A stretch of 64,000 nt of DNA, taken from the NCBI GenBank assembly GCA_963845735.1, contig CAWJTR010000018.1, positions 231,930 through 295,929 of the forward strand, read 5' to 3'. This DNA is from AP-15 sp963845735. Its GTDB lineage: Bacteria > Pseudomonadota > Alphaproteobacteria > ATCC43930 > CGMCC-115725. The notes beneath the pieces are model-generated. The model saw nothing but the letters and a program-made list of their open reading frames with translations. It had not been told where the DNA came from and searched no databases. Positions 54,650 through 63,751 of the stretch are shown here, in pieces; the first letter of the stretch is position 1, and each line of letters opens with the position of its first letter. Position numbers and translations under genes: made by a program.

Positions 54650-56305
54650 CCTGGGCGCCGGCAGCGCTGCGGCGGGTGGGTTGGCCGCGCCGCTCTCCGG
54701 CCGTGCGCGCGCCCGCGGCGCCGGCAAGACCCGCTGCTACAGCCGCCGCACCGCCAACCCAAGCCGGGCGCCCGCCCAGCCTGCGCGATTGGTTCGGCGT
54801 GCTGGCGATGTCGGTTGGCCTGTTCATGGCGATCATGGACGTCCAGATCGTGACCAGCTCGCTCACTCAGATCCAGGGCGGGCTGTCGGCCAGCGCCGAC
54901 GAGATCAGCTGGGTGCAAACCGCCTATCTGATCGCCGACGTCGTGATGGTGCCGCTGAGCGGGACGTTGTCGCGGCTGTTGTCGACGCGGGTGCTGTTCG
55001 TCACCGCGACGCTCGGCTTCACCGCGGCGAGCGGGCTTTGCGCGACCGCGACCAGCCTCAGCCAGATGATCATCTATCCGCGCGATACAGGGATTCTGCG
55101 GCGGCGCGATCACCCCAAGCGTTTTTCCAGTCGTCTATACCCGGTTCCGCGGGCCGCCGCTGACCCGGCTGATGGTGATGATCTCGGTGATCTTGAACCT
55201 GTCATCGACCTTGGGCCCGACGATCGGCGGCTTCCTGACCGACACCTTCTCCTGGCATTGGCTGTTTCTCGTCAACATCGTGCCCGGCATTGCCGTTGCC
55301 GCGGTCGTCTGGGTCTGCGTCGACATCGATAAGCCCGACCTGTCACTGCTGCGCTATTTCGATGTGATCGGGCTGGTGCTGATGGCGACTTTCCTTGGCT
55401 GTCTCCAATACGCGCTCCAGGAAGGCCCGCGCTGGGACTGGCTCGATGACTCGACGATCCGCACCGCCATTGTCGTTTCGAGCATATGCTCGGTGCTGTT
55501 CTTCTGGCGGGTGCTGAGCTACCACCAGCCGATTGTCGATCTGCGCGTATTCACCAACCGCAATTTCGCGCTCGGCTCGTTCTTCACCTTCCTCGTCGGC
55601 ACCGGCATGTACAGCACCACCTATCTGATCCCGCTGTTTCTCGCGCAGGTGCGCGGCTTCAGCGCGCTGCAGATCGGTGAGACGGTCTTTGTCGCCGGGA
55701 TCGCGCAGATGGCGATGTCGCCGTTCAGCACGCAAATCGCGCGACGGATCGACTTGCGCATCATGCTGGCTATGGGCCTCAGCCTGTTCGCCCTTTCGAT
55801 GTATCTGACCGCCGGCCTCACCAATCAGGCGAGCTTTCCCGAGCTCATGGTGCCGCAGGCGGTGCGCGGCGTCTCGCTGATGCTGTGCTACCTCCCGGCC
55901 AACATGATCGCGCTCGGTTCGGTCCCGACAGACAAGCTGAAGAACGCTTCCGGTCTCTACGGTCTGACCCGCGACCTCGGCGGCGCGATCGCGCTGGCCT
56001 CGGTGGGTACGATCATGAACGGCCGGATGCAATTTCACTGGAACCGCCTGATCGAGGACGTCAACGCGGCGCGTCCGGCGGTGCAGCACTTTATCGATGC
56101 CCAGACCAACCGATTGGGTTCGCTGATCCCGGGCGACGCGCACCAAGCCGCCGTCACGATGCTCGGCAATCTGGTGCACCGCGAAGCTCTGGTTTTGAGC
56201 TACAACGACATGCTGCTGCTGATCGGCGGGCTCTTCGTCTTCGGCCTGACCTTGATACCGCTGGTGCTCCGCCCGCGCTCGGTGTTGACCGCCGACGGGC
56301 ACTGA
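54646..56305 (+). pseudogene. EmrB/DHA2-type MFS drug exporter, two frameshifts
   Basis: 14-helix drug:H+ antiporter. The first frame carries WFGVLAMSVGLFMAIMDVQIV and ISWVQTAYLIADVVMVPLSG to SQMIIY (about 55078). A short middle frame carries AIQGFCGGAITPSVF, and from about 55125 the third frame carries YTRFRGPPLTRLMVMI, LNLSSTLGPTIGGFLTDTFSWHW and the rest to 56305. One inserted C and one lost base would restore it. A Pro/Ala-rich N-terminal extension precedes helix 1. It forms a tripartite pump with the upstream fusion protein. Confidence 0.87.
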
Positions 56306-56385
56306 ATGCTCGTCTTGACCCTCGGCAGAGCAACGTCGAGGATCAGCCAAGCGGCGCGGCCTGTGCGGGTGACGAAGCGGGGGCG

Positions 56386-57537
56386 ATGACCAATCCGATC
56401 GAGCCGGTGCGCAAACCCGCGTCGCGGCGCCGTCCGGTGGCGCTCGCGACCAGCTCCGTCGCCGCGGGGGTCGGCGCGCTGAGGCGCGGCATCGCCCCGG
56501 TCATCGCCTGGGCGCGCCTGACCAAGGGATCGCTGCGCCTCGGCGCGGCCGACGCCGCGGTCGCGCTCGACCCGCAGAGCCGCGCGCTGCTCTGGCATGT
56601 CCTGGTCGAGATGATTTCGGCAATCGGCATCTTGAGTGCGGCGGACGGGTCGGTAGAGGACGCGTTGGACGCCCTGCACATGCTCGCCGATCGGACCCGG
56701 ACCGAACTCGCAGCGAGCCCGCCGCGTGGCGCGGCTTTGCCTGGGACCGAGCCGCCGCAGATCTACGTGATCGAGATCTTGCATCACGATCTGCAACCGT
56801 GCCTTGGGCGTTGGCAAACCCGGCTTGCAAAATGGCGCGCAACCCGATTGCGCGAAGCCGATTGGCCGCTGTACCGGCAGTGCCGCGACGATCTCGCCCG
56901 CACCCGGGAGCGCCTCGTCGAGCGGGCTTGGCAGCTCGGCATGGCGCTCGACCTGCCCGGTATCGAGCGGGTGCTGCCCGAGCGGCCGGCCGCGGTTTCG
57001 GCGTTAGTGTCGTCCCCGGAACTCGCCGCCGCCGAGGCGGCGGCCGTTGCACCGCCCGACGCAATGACGGCAAAGGCGGGCTGGCAGATTTATGTGGAGG
57101 CGGCCACGCGCATCGCAACGCGCGACTTGCCGGGCGGACCGGGCGTGATCGGCGAGGCAATCGCCTCGCTTGACATGCTCGCGGACGCGATTCGTGCCGC
57201 GCTTAAAGCGATGCCCCCGCCGACACTGGACGGCGCGGACGACACAATCCGCGCCCTCGCACTGAGCCTGTTGAACGATGGCGTGCAGCCGTTCCTGGCG
57301 AAGTGGCGCTCGCGCTACCGCAGGTTCGCCGAGTCGGGGCGCTCCGAGGGAAAATGGGGCCGAGCCGAGGCATGCCAGGCGGCATTGACAGAGACTCACC
57401 GCCGCTGCCTGCCGATCATTCGCGCCCTCGGCGGTAAGGTCGGTGCGCCACCTCTACCCGAAGCGAAAGCCTCCGCCGGGCCAGTCGAAGACGAAGCGCC
57501 GCTTCAGCTGCCCCCGCCGCCCGCCACCCGGCCGTAG
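56386..57537 (+). CDS. hypothetical protein with internal duplication
   Basis: 383-aa protein with two similar halves. Half 1 (about 60-190) has LLWHVLVEMISAIGIL, LDALHMLADRTRTEL and HHDLQPCLGRWQTRLAKWRA; half 2 (about 230-365) has QIYVEAATRIATRDL, IASLDMLADAIRAAL and LLNDGVQPFLAKWRSRYRRF. Each unit is helical and ends in an Arg/Cys-rich helix (YRQCRDDLARTRERL versus ACQAALTETHRRCL). No family was recognised. It lies 80 bp after the efflux operon and its 3' end overlaps the convergent nudC by 34 bp. Confidence 0.75.
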   Translation: MTNPIEPVRKPASRRRPVALATSSVAAGVGALRRGIAPVIAWARLTKGSLRLGAADAAVALDPQSRALLWHVLVEMISAIGILSAADGSVEDALDALHMLADRTRTELAASPPRGAALPGTEPPQIYVIEILHHDLQPCLGRWQTRLAKWRATRLREADWPLYRQCRDDLARTRERLVERAWQLGMALDLPGIERVLPERPAAVSALVSSPELAAAEAAAVAPPDAMTAKAGWQIYVEAATRIATRDLPGGPGVIGEAIASLDMLADAIRAALKAMPPPTLDGADDTIRALALSLLNDGVQPFLAKWRSRYRRFAESGRSEGKWGRAEACQAALTETHRRCLPIIRALGGKVGAPPLPEAKASAGPVEDEAPLQLPPPPATRP

Positions 57538-58500
57538 AGCCAGTCCTCGACAAGGCGGCGGGCGATCGAATCGTGCCGCGGCAGGCGAAACGTCATCGTC
57601 GTCGACATGCGAAAGCAGCCAGCCGCGCTCGAACCAGCGCGCGTCCTCGAGCTCGCCGAAATCGACGGTGATCTCGGTCGTCAGCGCGTGGGCGTGAAAC
57701 CCCAGCATGATGTTGGCCGGGAATGGCCAGGGCTGCGAGGAGTGGTAATCGACGGCGCCGACCTCGATGCCGCTCTCCTCGCGCACCTCGCGCGCAACCG
57801 CGTCTTCGAGGCTCTCGCCCGGTTCGACAAAGCCGGCCAAGGTCGAATACATCCCGGGCGGGAAATGCCGGGAGCGGCCCATCAGCGCGTTCTCGCCGTG
57901 CGTTACTAACATGATGACGGCGGGGTCGGTGCGGGGGAAATGCATCGTGTTGCAGGCGGGGTCGGTGCAGCGGCGCATATGCCCCGCCTCCTCGCTGCGG
58001 GTCGGGCTGCCGCATAGGCCGCAAAAGCGGTGGCGGGCGTGCCAGAACAAGATCGCGCGGGCCAGCGCCAGCAGCGATGCCTCGCGCCGATCGAGCCGCC
58101 CGCCCAATTGCCGCAGATCGGCAAAGCGCGCCGACGCGGCTTCGATGCCGCTCGCCGCCAGCGCCGGCGAGTGCAGCATGTCGAGCGGCGCTTCGATCGG
58201 CGACAGGTCGAGCGCAAAATGCGCCCGCTCCTCGACAACGCCGATAAAAACGATTTCGCCCCGGGCCAGCCGCTCTTCGGCGGCGCCGCCGTCGCCGATC
58301 AGCGGGACCAGGCCGCCCCAGCCCAGCACCACCGCGCGCGGCTCGCCGCCGTCGATCTCGATGATCAGATTCTGGTTGCGCCAGACCGGGACGAACAGGC
58401 TTGCGGGATCAGCAATACGTTCGACGATCCAACCGCTGTCGCGGCGGCGCAACCCGGCCCGCTCGAAGCCGGGTGCTGCGTAATAATTGTGTGCTCTCAT
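57504..58500 (-). pseudogene. nudC: NAD+ diphosphatase NudC, frameshifted near the 3' end
   Basis: Nudix hydrolase that cleaves NAD(H) and removes NAD caps from RNA. Zinc ribbon Cys residues are in FCGLCGSPTRSEE and RRCTDPACN; the Nudix box is GFVEPGESLEDAVAREVREESGIEVG, and the NudC hallmark SQPWPFP is present. After LLSHVDDD one indel near 57592 shifts the frame; the expected end (RHDSIARRLVEDWLYGRVAGG) is read to a stop at 57504. ATG 58500 (MRAHNYYAAPGF) is chosen. Its first about 90 codons and upstream region are copied twice downstream of this position. Confidence 0.88.
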
Positions 58501-58590
58501 GGCGCCCGACCTTCGCACATCCCCCAACCACGCGGCAAGCGGAGCCGGCCAGCCGCGTCGCAGTCACAATTTCTGCTTCCGATCCATAGC
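58235..58590. repeat. nudC 5'-end repeat, copy A (in complete nudC)
   Basis: This is the region that recurs at 60585-60940 and 63752-64000 in the same orientation. It covers the nudC start, its upstream region (CCCCCAACCACGCGGCAAGC) and about 88 codons. Alignment with copy B is gap-free at an offset of 2350 bp; with copy C the offset is 5441 bp. Confidence 0.92.
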
Positions 58591-58736
58591 GAGGAGCAAC
58601 GCGATTGGCATTGATCGAGGCGGCTATTGCAGAACGCCCCGCTTCCCATTGCGGACGGGCCCGCTCAAAAGCCAATGTCCCGATCTGGCGGGCGCAACTC
58701 GGAAATTACGCCGCCAGCAACTCGAAAAATCGGATT

Positions 58737-60326
58737 TCATGGGCTCACCGGATGTGGCGCTACCGTTGGGACAACCGACGGTGGCTGCGTCAGATCACCC
58801 CCGCGCGCAGCGCCGGTCTGCCGCACAATTCTGCGATACCCGCTCGGAATCGTCGCTCCAAATAGAAATCCCATGGACGCGCTAAGCAGAATGGGAAAGA
58901 GCACGCGCGGCGGGATAGGTGTATCGAGAGCCTGGAAGATCCACTGCACCGCTAAGAAGCCGGCAAACGCCATAATGACCGCCAGCGCTGCACCCTCGAC
59001 CCACTGCAGCCAGACTGGCACCTTATTCGCGGCGACATAATCATCACATTCAAAGGCCAGCGCGGCGGCCATCGCAACCGGGAGCAGCAGCCATTTGCAC
59101 TGTGCGGAGAAGGAGATAGGGGGCAACGATAATTCAGGCCGAAGCAGCCAAAAACCAAACATGAGCGGCAGGCAGATTGTAAACGTGCATAATGCGGACA
59201 CGGCGTAGGCGGCTATTGGTCGTTCGTTTGCATCGCGGATATTGGCGAACCCCCAAAGCTGTTTGGGCACCATGGCAGCAACCGCGGCGATCGAGTGGTT
59301 AATGGCCACCAAACATCCTATGATCAGCGCTTGGCCTATCGTCGTTCCGGTCCCAGCCGCCACAAGGGTCGCGATTGCAAACAGCACCAAGACACCTGTA
59401 GCGTTCAATACCAACAAGTTGGCGGGAATTCTAATCTCTGCCGGGTATTGGATGACGAAACCAAGATCCGCTAAGCGCTGTCCCACTTCGCGTTGCCCGT
59501 TGCTGCTGTAGAGGAGGATCCGAGCCAACATGAGCCGGGTCTCTTCGTATACGCTGTAGCAAAGCGATTTGTAGCTTTCCCGAGCGTTTTTGATTGGCTC
59601 TGGCACAGGATCTAGCTTCTGGAGCGACAGTTGTTTTGTCAACGCGAAGAATCCTGTAGATTGGGCGAAGAAACTTGACATGGTCTTTTCGAATGCGGCG
59701 GCCTCCTCAGGATAGGCGTCGGCAAAACGGGTTTGGCTATCCAAGTTACTCAGTGAGACGTAGACTGCAAGATTTCGAGTAAATCGATATCGCGCGCTAT
59801 CGACGGAAGGGTCCGTTCGAAGCTCGGCTACCATGTCTTCCGCGAGTACCGAGCTGTCGACGATATATTTCTCCAGCTCCTTGCGGAGGTCGTTCGATAT
59901 TATAAAGTCCCCCTTGTACATTTGCTTTGACCAGTGCGCTGCAGCTATCGGAATCGAACCCATCCGATGGAATATTCGCAAAAGAGCGGCATCGACGTCG
60001 CGCAGCATTGGGAACGATGGAAGCAGCGTCGTCATTGCGAGGGCGACAATTAGTGGTGCGGCGAGCTGCGTCACATCGTTGGACAGCGGTGCGCCCGCGC
60101 CGAAATGCAGGAAGACCAGTGCCTGCGGATTTTTTATAAGCAGCCAGGTCAGAAGGATGAACAGACCTGCCGAGGAAAGGACGTAAGCAACACAGCTCCC
60201 AACATACTGGAACCGGCTCGTCTGCGAGCGAGCGCCAGGCGGCATGTTAAAGCGGCTGGCGGCGTAAAAGCCGACGAGCAATAGTGCCACCACAGTGCTA
60301 CGGGCATCGATCGGCAGATGACTCAT
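58737..60326 (-). CDS. polytopic membrane protein of unknown function
   Basis: 529-aa protein with a clear three-part layout. Two or three N-terminal helices (VVALLLVGFYAASRF, YVLSSAGLFILLTWLLI, LIVALAMTTLLPSF) are followed by a charged, mainly helical soluble domain (about 135-310) with no recognised motif. A C-terminal block of about seven helices (LVLFAIATLVAAG, ALCTFTICLPLMFGFWLL, ALAVIMAFAGFLAVQWIF and others) follows. GGGAGGAACCG precedes ATG 60326. GC content is visibly lower than in flanking genes, and it sits between two nudC 5' repeats, suggesting horizontal gain. No family was recognised. Confidence 0.8.
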   Translation of the reverse strand: MSHLPIDARSTVVALLLVGFYAASRFNMPPGARSQTSRFQYVGSCVAYVLSSAGLFILLTWLLIKNPQALVFLHFGAGAPLSNDVTQLAAPLIVALAMTTLLPSFPMLRDVDAALLRIFHRMGSIPIAAAHWSKQMYKGDFIISNDLRKELEKYIVDSSVLAEDMVAELRTDPSVDSARYRFTRNLAVYVSLSNLDSQTRFADAYPEEAAAFEKTMSSFFAQSTGFFALTKQLSLQKLDPVPEPIKNARESYKSLCYSVYEETRLMLARILLYSSNGQREVGQRLADLGFVIQYPAEIRIPANLLVLNATGVLVLFAIATLVAAGTGTTIGQALIIGCLVAINHSIAAVAAMVPKQLWGFANIRDANERPIAAYAVSALCTFTICLPLMFGFWLLRPELSLPPISFSAQCKWLLLPVAMAAALAFECDDYVAANKVPVWLQWVEGAALAVIMAFAGFLAVQWIFQALDTPIPPRVLFPILLSASMGFLFGATIPSGYRRIVRQTGAARGGDLTQPPSVVPTVAPHPVSP

Positions 60327-60584
60327 TGTTCGGTTCCTCCCAAAGATCTTGAGGTGTGCTCGATGCGCGAGAGGCTTCACGCCGTCCCCGCGTACCAAAA
60401 TAGTCAACGGAGCTAATTCGAGGTGTGATGTGCTTCACACCCGACGGGGGAGAATACCGTGGCCGTCTTGAGGCACTTTCCCGCTGTGTTCTGCCCAGCC
60501 ACGGAGCGAGGCCTCCTGCAACCGCTTTGCTACACGATCCTATCGCTGACAGCATTGCAGCGGCGTTGCGGGGCTCCGACATCG

Positions 60585-60940
60585 GCAACGCCGATAACGT
60601 CGATTTCGCCCCGGACCAGCCGCTCTTCGGCGGCCGCGCCGTCGCTGATCAGCGGGGCCAGACCGCCCCAGCCCAGCACCACCGCGCGCGGCTCGGCGCC
60701 GTCGATCTCGATGATCAAATTCTGGTTGCGTCAGACCGGGACGAATAGGCTTGCGGAATCACCGATACGTTAGACGATCCAACCGCTGTCGCGGCGGCGC
60801 AACCCGGCCCGCTCGAAGCCGGGGGCTGCGTAATAATTGTGCGCTCTCATAGCACCTGACCTTCGCACATCCCCCAACCACGCGGCAAGCGGAGCCGGCC
60901 AGCTGCGTTTCGCCCGAAACTTCTGCCTCCGACCCCATCG
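60585..60940. repeat. nudC 5'-end repeat, copy B (decayed)
   Basis: Gap-free copy of 58235-58590 with scattered substitutions. The nudC reading frame is broken by a TAA (ATCGTCTAACG) in place of a sense codon, and there is no 3' half of the gene. More diverged from copy A than copy C is, so it is probably the older duplicate. Confidence 0.9.
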
Positions 60941-60969
60941 TAACGTCCGGTTGACAAGCTTACGTTGTT

Positions 60970-61998
60970 ATGACAGCGTCGCGTCAACGGCGGGGAGGGC
61001 TGGCGACGCCAGGCGTGATGCGGGGACTCCTGTTGACGTTCGCATTAATCTGCGGTGCCCTCCTGACCGGCGCCTCGGCCGAGGAATGGGTCGTTCCCGA
61101 TGTCGACGCGCTACCGATGGACGCGTTCGGCCGGACGGTGCGCGTCGGCCGTGACCTGATCGTGCACACCGCGGCGACGATCGGGCCGGACGCCACCGAT
61201 CCCGAGAAACGGTTCTCCGGCAATGGGCTCGAATGTGAGAGCTGCCATCTCGATGCTGGCAGGAGAAAGTTCGGATTGCCGCTCGCGGGCATCTGGGGCG
61301 TCTTTCCACAGTTCATCGGCCGCGAGAACGAGGTGCGCACGCTGGAAGAGCGGATCAACGGATGTATGGAGCGCAGCATGAACGGCCGCGCGCTGCCGCC
61401 GGACGGCCCGGAAATGAAGGCGATGCTGACGTACATCCGGTTCATCAGTGCCGGCGTCCCGACCGGGCGCGGTGCGGAGGGACGGGGTGCGCCGCCGGTG
61501 CCATTGCCAACCGCGGCCAGTGATCCGAAGCACGGCGAGGCGGTGTTCGCGAAAACCTGCGCGGTGTGCCATCAGGCTGACGGGCAGGGGAAGCGCTGGG
61601 GGGCGGAAGAGGCGGCGCAACGACATCGCTATCAATTCCCGCCATTGTGGGGACCGGACAGCTATAACGACGGGGCGGGCATGGCACGGCCGATCACGGC
61701 GGCTAACTTCATCCGCGCCAACATGCCGTTCGGCACCGATTACGCACACCCTGTCCTGAGCGCGCAGGATGCATTCGACGTTGCCGCTTTCGTCGACAGT
61801 CAGCCTCGGCCGCACCGGCTCGGCAACGAGCGAGATTTTCCCGACCGCGCGCTCAAGCCCGCCGACGCGACCTATCCGCCGTTCCTCGGCCCGTTCCCGC
61901 CATCGCAGCATCTGACCGGGCCGTGGCAACCGATCCGGCAATGGCAGAAGGACAACGCACAAACCCTGCGGCGCAACTCTGCGGCTCCGGGAGGCTGA
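60970..61998 (+). CDS. TsdA-like dihaem cytochrome c (thiosulfate dehydrogenase family)
   Basis: Periplasmic c-type cytochrome. The signal peptide (LLLTFALICGALLTGASA) follows ATG 61018 or the longer start at 60970. Haem 1 site is CESCH (89-93, numbering from 60970) in a TsdA-type GLECESCHLDAGRR context; INGCMERSMNG supplies the conserved Cys132 that is an unusual axial ligand in TsdA. Haem 2 site is CAVCH (197-201). FPPLWGPDSYNDGAGM and ANFIRANMPFG are also TsdA-like. The family couples two thiosulfates to tetrathionate or the reverse. A TSUP gene follows 9 bp on. Confidence 0.87.
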   Translation: MTASRQRRGGLATPGVMRGLLLTFALICGALLTGASAEEWVVPDVDALPMDAFGRTVRVGRDLIVHTAATIGPDATDPEKRFSGNGLECESCHLDAGRRKFGLPLAGIWGVFPQFIGRENEVRTLEERINGCMERSMNGRALPPDGPEMKAMLTYIRFISAGVPTGRGAEGRGAPPVPLPTAASDPKHGEAVFAKTCAVCHQADGQGKRWGAEEAAQRHRYQFPPLWGPDSYNDGAGMARPITAANFIRANMPFGTDYAHPVLSAQDAFDVAAFVDSQPRPHRLGNERDFPDRALKPADATYPPFLGPFPPSQHLTGPWQPIRQWQKDNAQTLRRNSAAPGG

Positions 61999-62007
61999 GC
62001 GGCACAG

Positions 62008-62778
62008 ATGGACCCGCTTCAGACAGCGGCGGCGGTTTGCAGCGGGGTGATCGTCGGTTTCACGCTCGGCTTGGTCGGCGGCGGCGGCTCGATTCTCGCA
62101 GTGCCGTTGTTGCTCTATGTCGTGGGGATGCCAGACCCGCATTTGGCGATCGGCACCAGTGCCGTCGCAGTCGCGGTCAATGCGTTCGCCAATCTCGTGC
62201 CGCACGCGCGTGAGCAGCATGTTCGCTGGCATCCCGCGCTGGTCTTCGCGGCTGCCGGATTGGCCGGCGCCTTCGCCGGCTCGTCGATCGGCAAGGCGGT
62301 GGATGGACGCCGGCTGCTGATCCTTTTCGCGCTGCTGATGCTGTTCGTCGCGGCGATGATGCTGCGTGGGCGCAAGGCCGATTCTGGCCCGGTGGGCCCG
62401 GAGCGGCCCATCAACCTTTGGCGGCTCGGTCAGATCGGGCTCGGGGTTGGCTCGCTTTCCGGGTTCTACGGGATCGGTGGCGGGTTCCTTGTGGTGCCCG
62501 GACTGATCCTCGGGACTGGCATGCCGACGATCGCGGCTATTGGGTCCGCGCTGGTCGCGGTCGGCGTTTTCGGCACCACGACGGCGCTCAATTATGCCGT
62601 CTCCGGACTCGTTAATTGGCCGGTCGCGCTGCTGTTCATCGCCGGCGGGATCGGTGGCGGATGGATCGGCGCGCGTCTGGCGCAACGGCTCTCGGCACAA
62701 CGCCAGACGCTGACGCGATTGCTGGGGTGCATGCTGGTCGTGGTGTCGGGCTACATGCTCTATCGGAGCCTGACGTGA
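62008..62778 (+). CDS. TSUP (TauE/SafE) family sulfur-compound transporter
   Basis: 256-aa inner-membrane protein with eight predicted helices and two TSUP repeats, each beginning with the Gly-rich signature: GFTLGLVGGGGSILAVPLL (N-half) and GSLSGFYGIGGGFLVVPGLIL (C-half). Members export sulfite, sulfoacetate or related anions, or import thiosulfate. Position right after the TsdA-like gene supports a sulfur role. Intact. Confidence 0.9.
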   Translation: MDPLQTAAAVCSGVIVGFTLGLVGGGGSILAVPLLLYVVGMPDPHLAIGTSAVAVAVNAFANLVPHAREQHVRWHPALVFAAAGLAGAFAGSSIGKAVDGRRLLILFALLMLFVAAMMLRGRKADSGPVGPERPINLWRLGQIGLGVGSLSGFYGIGGGFLVVPGLILGTGMPTIAAIGSALVAVGVFGTTTALNYAVSGLVNWPVALLFIAGGIGGGWIGARLAQRLSAQRQTLTRLLGCMLVVVSGYMLYRSLT

Positions 62779-62914
62779 CGGCGCTGCTGGTGCCCAGAGC
62801 TGACGCCCGCGCGTTATCCTCGGGAACTCGCCGACCGACAGGACGCGCCGGCCGATCCATCGGCCAACAAGCCGCGGCAATCACATCAGAACAGACGGGG
62901 AATGGAGGAGCAAA

Positions 62915-63580
62915 ATGAACAGCCTAAACACAAACACGGCGGACGGCGCGCCGCGCCGCAATTTCTTTCGCCTCGCCGGTGCAACGGTGCTCGGGCTCGC
63001 TGGGCTCGCGTCCGCGGCATCGCGTGCACAGGCGGCAACGCCGCTGGCGGGTGACGGCCCAAACTGGCCAGGAAAGCTAGAGGGACGCCATCGCCAGGTG
63101 GTCGACGGCTATACGGTCAATGGCGGCCGCCCGCTTTTATTCGCACATGCGTTCCTGGTCACGGATGCGGCGCCAGGTTCAGCGACGTCCGTCGTCGTTC
63201 TGCGCGCTCAGGCGCTCCCGATCGCTCTCGACAGTGCGATGTGGGAAAAATACAAGATCGGTGAATCATTCAAGATCATCGATCCGGAGACGAAGGCCCC
63301 GGCAGTGAAAAATCCTTTCCTGCATCCCAAGGCCGGCGTCCTGCCAGCGGACGATATGGCTGTCGACCGGTTGCTCGGGAAAGGCGCGGTATTCGGCGCA
63401 TGCAACCTGGCGCTGCATAACCTGAGCAAACAGCTCGCCAGCAACGCCGGCGCGAGCGCGGACGACGCGGCAAAGGAATGGGCCGCGAACCTGGTTCCGG
63501 GGATCACTCTCCTCCCATCGGGCGTGTGGGGTCTGAACCGCGCGCAGGAGGCCGGCTGCACCTATTGCACGGGTGGCTGA
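62915..63580 (+). CDS. Tat-exported DsrE-like protein
   Basis: 221-aa protein with a Tat signal: RRNFFRLAG at 14-22 followed by a hydrophobic stretch and cleavage near SRAQA. The C-terminal half (ALHNLSKQLASNAGASADDAAKEWAANLVPGITLLPSGVWGLNRAQEAGCTYC) resembles exported DsrE/F-fold proteins, with Cys in FGACNLAL and a CTYC end pair as possible sulfur carriers. GGGGAATGGAGGAG gives the Shine-Dalgarno. It follows the TSUP gene by 136 bp in the same direction. Function inferred from context only. Confidence 0.72.
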   Translation: MNSLNTNTADGAPRRNFFRLAGATVLGLAGLASAASRAQAATPLAGDGPNWPGKLEGRHRQVVDGYTVNGGRPLLFAHAFLVTDAAPGSATSVVVLRAQALPIALDSAMWEKYKIGESFKIIDPETKAPAVKNPFLHPKAGVLPADDMAVDRLLGKGAVFGACNLALHNLSKQLASNAGASADDAAKEWAANLVPGITLLPSGVWGLNRAQEAGCTYCTGG

Positions 63581-63751
63581 GGACAAAGTCGGCCGGCGCG
63601 CCCGAGCCAATTCCCGGGGCGCCTGCTCTGAGCCTCCGGTCCTTGAGAAGGCGGGCTTAACGCAACGCAAGGCTCGCCGCCCCGCCGTGCTGACGGAGCA
63701 AGCATCGGCTCGGGCAGCGAGCGGGGTCAAGGTAGGCGATTGGCGGTACCT

